From Exiguobacterium acetylicum DSM 20416 (GTDB lineage: Bacteria; Bacillota; Bacilli; Exiguobacteriales; Exiguobacteriaceae), in NCBI RefSeq assembly GCF_000702605.1, contig NZ_JNIR01000001.1:2666001-2730000 (forward strand): DNA of 64,000 nucleotides. The letters run 5' to 3'. How positions within the stretch are numbered: position 1 is the first letter of the stretch; each line of letters starts with the position of its first letter. Positions 55,562 to 64,000 of the stretch are shown one piece after another. A model generated the notes under the pieces. The model did not search any database. It was not told the origin of the DNA and saw only the letters and a program-made list of their open reading frames with translations. A program made the position numbers and the translations under genes.

Positions 55562-56695
55562 ATGCATATCACCATTCAACGCGAAGCTTTAATCCAAGCA
55601 GTACAAGATGTAGCCAAAGCGGTCTCATCCCGCACGACGATTCCGATTCTGACAGGGATCAAACTCGAAGCTCATGGAGATGGCATGACGCTGACAGGAA
55701 GCGATACAGAAATCTCGATTGAACGGACGATCTATGCAGAGGAGAATGGAACATCTTATGTCACGGTTCACCGTGCTGGTAGTGTCGTCTTGAATGCCCG
55801 CTTCTTCGGCGATATCGTCAAAAAGATGCCAAAAGACGAAGTCACACTCGAAGTCTCACCGAACTTCATGACACGGATTCAGTCAGGAACAGCGGAATTC
55901 CATTTGAACGGTCTTGATCCAGATGAATTCCCACGCCTTCCACAAGTCGATGGCGGACAACGTTTCCGTTTACCGGCTGATCTCTTACGTTCGATGATTC
56001 GCCAAACAAGCTTTGCTGTCGCTGTTCAAGAAACACGTCCTGTTCTGACAGGTGTGAACTTCTCAGCTGATAAAGGCATCTTGACGTGTGTCTCAACGGA
56101 TAGTCACCGTTTAGCCCTTCGTCGTGCACAGTTCGAGACAGATACGGACATCTCGTTCCAGAACGTCATCGTTCCAGGGAAGAGCTTAAATGAATTATCG
56201 AAGTTGCTTGGGGATGGTCATGTGGATATCACGATCACGAACCAACAAATCTTATTCAAGATGAAGCACGTCCTCTTCTTCTCGCGTCTACTCGACGGAA
56301 ACTATCCGGATACATCACGTTTGATTCCAGAAGAATACCGGACAGCCGTCCGCATGAATGCGAAAGAATTGCTTCAAGCGATCGATCGCGCGTCACTGCT
56401 CGCACGTGAGGACCGTAACAACGTCATCAAGTTCGCAGCTGAAGGCACGACGGCGGTTGAGATCTCTTCACATTCGCCAGAAGTCGGAAAAGTCTCGGAG
56501 CAAGTCAGCATCCTTTCGCTTGAAGGAGAAGAGCTGAAAATCTCGTTCAACTCGAAGTACATGATGGATGCCTTGAAGGCGCTTGACGCAACAGATATCG
56601 AAATCCAGTTCACGGGTTCGATTCGTCCATTCATCTTGCACCCAGTCGATCAAGATAACGTTCTGCAACTGATTCTTCCAGTCCGGACAGCGTAA
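55562..56695 (+). CDS. dnaN: DNA polymerase III beta clamp
   Basis: 377-aa sliding clamp with the usual three repeated domains. Recognisable stretches are VSSRTTIPILTGIKLEA, STDSHRLALRRAQ and the C-terminal LILPVRTA that forms the partner-binding edge. ATG at 55562 with gagaggag upstream. It follows the downstream half of oriC and is followed by a terminator. Confidence 0.98.
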   Translation: MHITIQREALIQAVQDVAKAVSSRTTIPILTGIKLEAHGDGMTLTGSDTEISIERTIYAEENGTSYVTVHRAGSVVLNARFFGDIVKKMPKDEVTLEVSPNFMTRIQSGTAEFHLNGLDPDEFPRLPQVDGGQRFRLPADLLRSMIRQTSFAVAVQETRPVLTGVNFSADKGILTCVSTDSHRLALRRAQFETDTDISFQNVIVPGKSLNELSKLLGDGHVDITITNQQILFKMKHVLFFSRLLDGNYPDTSRLIPEEYRTAVRMNAKELLQAIDRASLLAREDRNNVIKFAAEGTTAVEISSHSPEVGKVSEQVSILSLEGEELKISFNSKYMMDALKALDATDIEIQFTGSIRPFILHPVDQDNVLQLILPVRTA

Positions 56696-56717
56696 GCATC
56701 CATATAAAACACGCGAC

Positions 56718-56757
56718 AAGACGGGTTCGATTGTTTCGACATCGGACCCGTCTTTTT
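56718..56757 (+). terminator. terminator of dnaA-dnaN
   Basis: Outer stem AAGACGGGT / ACCCGTCTT with a partly paired loop and a T-run. Confidence 0.82.
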
Positions 56758-56784
56758 CGTATACCGTATATACGTTCGGGAATT

Positions 56785-56813
56785 TTGCTAAATCGCCCAA
56801 TGTTTAGTACAAT
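56785..56813 (+). promoter_or_regulatory. probable yaaA-recF-gyrB promoter
   Basis: TTGCTA (56785-56790) and TACAAT (56808-56813) are 17 bp apart; a second TATAAT at 56829-56834 lacks a matching -35. Confidence 0.5.
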
Positions 56814-56857
56814 AAAGAGTACGTCATTTATAATATGTAGGTAGGAGGAGTCAATCC

Positions 56858-57079
56858 ATGCAAGAAATCAGAATTACAACGGAATATGTCACGTTAGGGC
56901 AGTTCTTAAAGCTATCGGATATCATCTCAAGCGGAGGACAAGCCAAACCGTTTTTAGCAGAGGTACCGATTCTAGTCAACGGCGAAGTCGATCAGCGACG
57001 TGGTCGTAAATTACGGGATGGAGACATCATTGATGTAGAAGACTACGGTCAGTTCATCATCAAGAACGAGGGCAACTAA
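56858..57079 (+). CDS. yaaA: S4-domain protein YaaA
   Basis: 73-aa RNA-binding S4 domain ([20 protein letters not shown]...[19 protein letters not shown], here [19 protein letters not shown]). In Bacillus YaaA (RlbA) is linked to ribosome assembly. ATG at 56858 with taggaggag upstream; recF begins 1 nt after its stop, so the two are coupled. Confidence 0.94.
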   Translation: MQEIRITTEYVTLGQFLKLSDIISSGGQAKPFLAEVPILVNGEVDQRRGRKLRDGDIIDVEDYGQFIIKNEGN

Positions 57080-57080
57080 C

Positions 57081-60159
<3,079 letters not shown>

Positions 60160-60186
60160 CGCTGAACAGAGAGGGTGGCCAGAAGC

Positions 60187-62799
<2,613 letters not shown>

Positions 62800-62817
62800 G
62801 CAAGACGTCAGCAAGGA

Positions 62818-62850
62818 AGCAGCAGAGTGATACTACTCTGCTGCTTTTAT
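62818..62850 (+). terminator. terminator of gyrA
   Basis: Stem AGCAGCAGAGT / ACTCTGCTGCT (62818-62828 with 62835-62845), then TTTAT. Confidence 0.88.
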
Positions 62851-62887
62851 CTACATATATAGAAAGAAGAGAAAGGAACGAAGCGAT

Positions 62888-63930
62888 ATGCGAGTGGCAA
62901 GTGACCAATTACGCATCGGGGATCGTTTGACTGAATCCATCTACTTACATACGGATCATCCGATCGTAGAAGCAGGGAAAAAATAGGAACCGATGAGTTA
63001 CGACGAATCCAACGATTCTTAATCAAGGAAGTCGTCATTGAGAATCGACCTGATTTCGGTGCAGATGAAGAAGTACAGATTGAAACGGTTGAAGCCCATG
63101 TGGAACATCCCTTTGAAGAATTCATTCGCTTTTACAATAAAGTCTTCATGTCATGGGAACAAGGAATGAAGCCGAATGTATACGAAGCATTGAGCTGGGT
63201 CAAACAGTCCGTTCCAGAACGGATTACGAGACAAGATGTCTTACCATTCTTCCTAGAGCGGGGAACGGAAGCTTATACCGTTCGACATGCCATCTATCGA
63301 GGGGCAGTCGCCCAAATGCTGGCGGAAGCAGTCGGGAAAGAAAGAAAAATGATTCATGAGCTGTGGACGGCATCCTATTTTGCAGATTACGGATTAGCGC
63401 GGATCATGGAATGGCGTCACACGAAACGATATGAAGCGATGCAACAAGAAATTTTTCAACGTCACCCGGCAATGGCATATCAAGCATTGCAAAAGGAGAC
63501 GATTATCTCGGATACTGTGAATCGTTTAATTGTTCAACATCATGAACGTTTAGATGGAACGGGTTACCCTTTAAAGGTAAAAGGAGATAAGATTGCAGAT
63601 CATGCACGATTATTCATCGTCGCAGACGTCTTTGCTGCAATGACGAGTTGGCGTCCGTACCGGGAAGCTTATACGCCGTTTGATGCCTATCGTCATTTAA
63701 AAGCAAGACCGATGCAATATTGTTCAAAGTATGTACTATTGCTCGGACAATTACTTCTACCAATAGAAGTCGGTGATCGCGTGCTGATGAGTAACGGAAA
63801 GATTGCAACCATCACGCGAAAGAATCCAGTCTTTGATCGACCTGTCATTTCTTACGAAGAACAGGGACGGATGACGATTATTGATTTAATGGAAGAACGA
63901 CAACATAGTATTATTCAGTTGATGGATTAA
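62888..63930 (+). pseudogene. HD-GYP domain protein, frameshifted
   Basis: A single coding frame seems broken by one missing A. ATG at 62888 reads MRVASDQLRIGDRLTESIYL...VEAGKK and meets TAG at 62984 after an A6 run (62978-62983). In the -1 phase the expected continuation IGTDELRRIQRFLIKEVVIE runs on from 62983 to 63930. The HD-GYP domain has QHHERLDGTGYPLK and ADVFAAMTSWRPYREAY, but the first HD is FADYG, so a metal ligand is lost. Family members hydrolyse c-di-GMP; this one is doubtful. Causes may be a sequencing error, a real mutation or slippage at the A-run. Confidence 0.8.
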
Positions 63931-63942
63931 TAGGGAAAATAC

Positions 63943-63985
63943 AGCCTCTTGAGCCGAAATCATAAGGTTCAAGAGGCTTGTTCAT
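63943..63985 (+). terminator. terminator after the HD-GYP gene
   Basis: Stem AGCCTCTTGA / TCAAGAGGCT (63943-63952 with 63969-63978) with a 16-nt loop and a weak T-rich tail. Confidence 0.7.
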
Positions 63986-64000
63986 GATTTTAAAAACAAT

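Overview
The window looks like the chromosomal replication-origin region of a mid-GC Bacillota, most probably an Exiguobacterium-like member of the Bacillales. The evidence is the gene order rpmH-rnpA-yidC-mnmE-mnmG-rsmG-noc-parB on one side of the origin and dnaA-dnaN-yaaA-recF-gyrB-gyrA on the other, the walRKHIJ-htrA operon, and a gntRKPZ-ahpCF block arranged as in Bacillus. Species identity is an inference; no rRNA or tRNA gene was found.

Layout. 1-7.4 kb: gluconate operon gntR-gntK-gntP-gntZ, then the peroxide-defence pair ahpC-ahpF behind a PerR-like box. 7.4-24.3 kb: metabolic and accessory genes, namely a secreted protein, an ECF S-component, malate:quinone oxidoreductase, an Fe-S photolyase of the PhrB type, a CycA-like permease under a single-aptamer glycine riboswitch, an MFS transporter, Nudix and YxjI-like proteins, a tRNA-dihydrouridine synthase, a reversed-domain GH3 glycosidase with an esterase behind a 24-bp palindromic operator, and a DUF4317 protein. 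24.4-25.4 kb: a secreted HNH nuclease and a small gene behind it. 25.4-27.8 kb: a sharply AT-rich island with two genes of unknown function, abutting the 3' end of rlmH. 27.8-35.6 kb: rlmH, a CxxH/CxxC protein among DnaA boxes, htrA and walJIHKR. 35.8-43.6 kb: purA, dnaB-type helicase, rplI, gdpP, rpsR-ssb-rpsF, ychF. 43.8-53.2 kb: DUF951, MscS, yyaC, parB, noc, rsmG, mnmG, mnmE, yidC, rnpA, rpmH. 53.2-55.5 kb: bipartite oriC around dnaA. 55.5-64 kb: dnaN, yaaA, recF, gyrB, gyrA and a frameshifted HD-GYP gene.

How it fits together. Nearly all housekeeping genes point away from the origin at 53.2-55.5 kb, co-directional with replication. Initiation (DnaA, its boxes, the helicase), segregation (ParB, three parS-like sites), nucleoid occlusion (Noc) and cell-wall control (WalRK) are grouped here. 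Two genes usual in this neighbourhood are absent: soj/parA between noc and parB, and jag between yidC and mnmE. The ParB protein also lacks the N-terminal segment that normally contacts ParA.

The best candidate for an undescribed system is the AT-rich gene pair at 25.8-27.6 kb: a soluble protein and a three-helix membrane protein with a coiled coil, co-transcribed from a promoter that contains a perfect 16-bp palindrome, beside the gene whose 3' end is the attachment site for SCC elements in staphylococci. Function is unproven.
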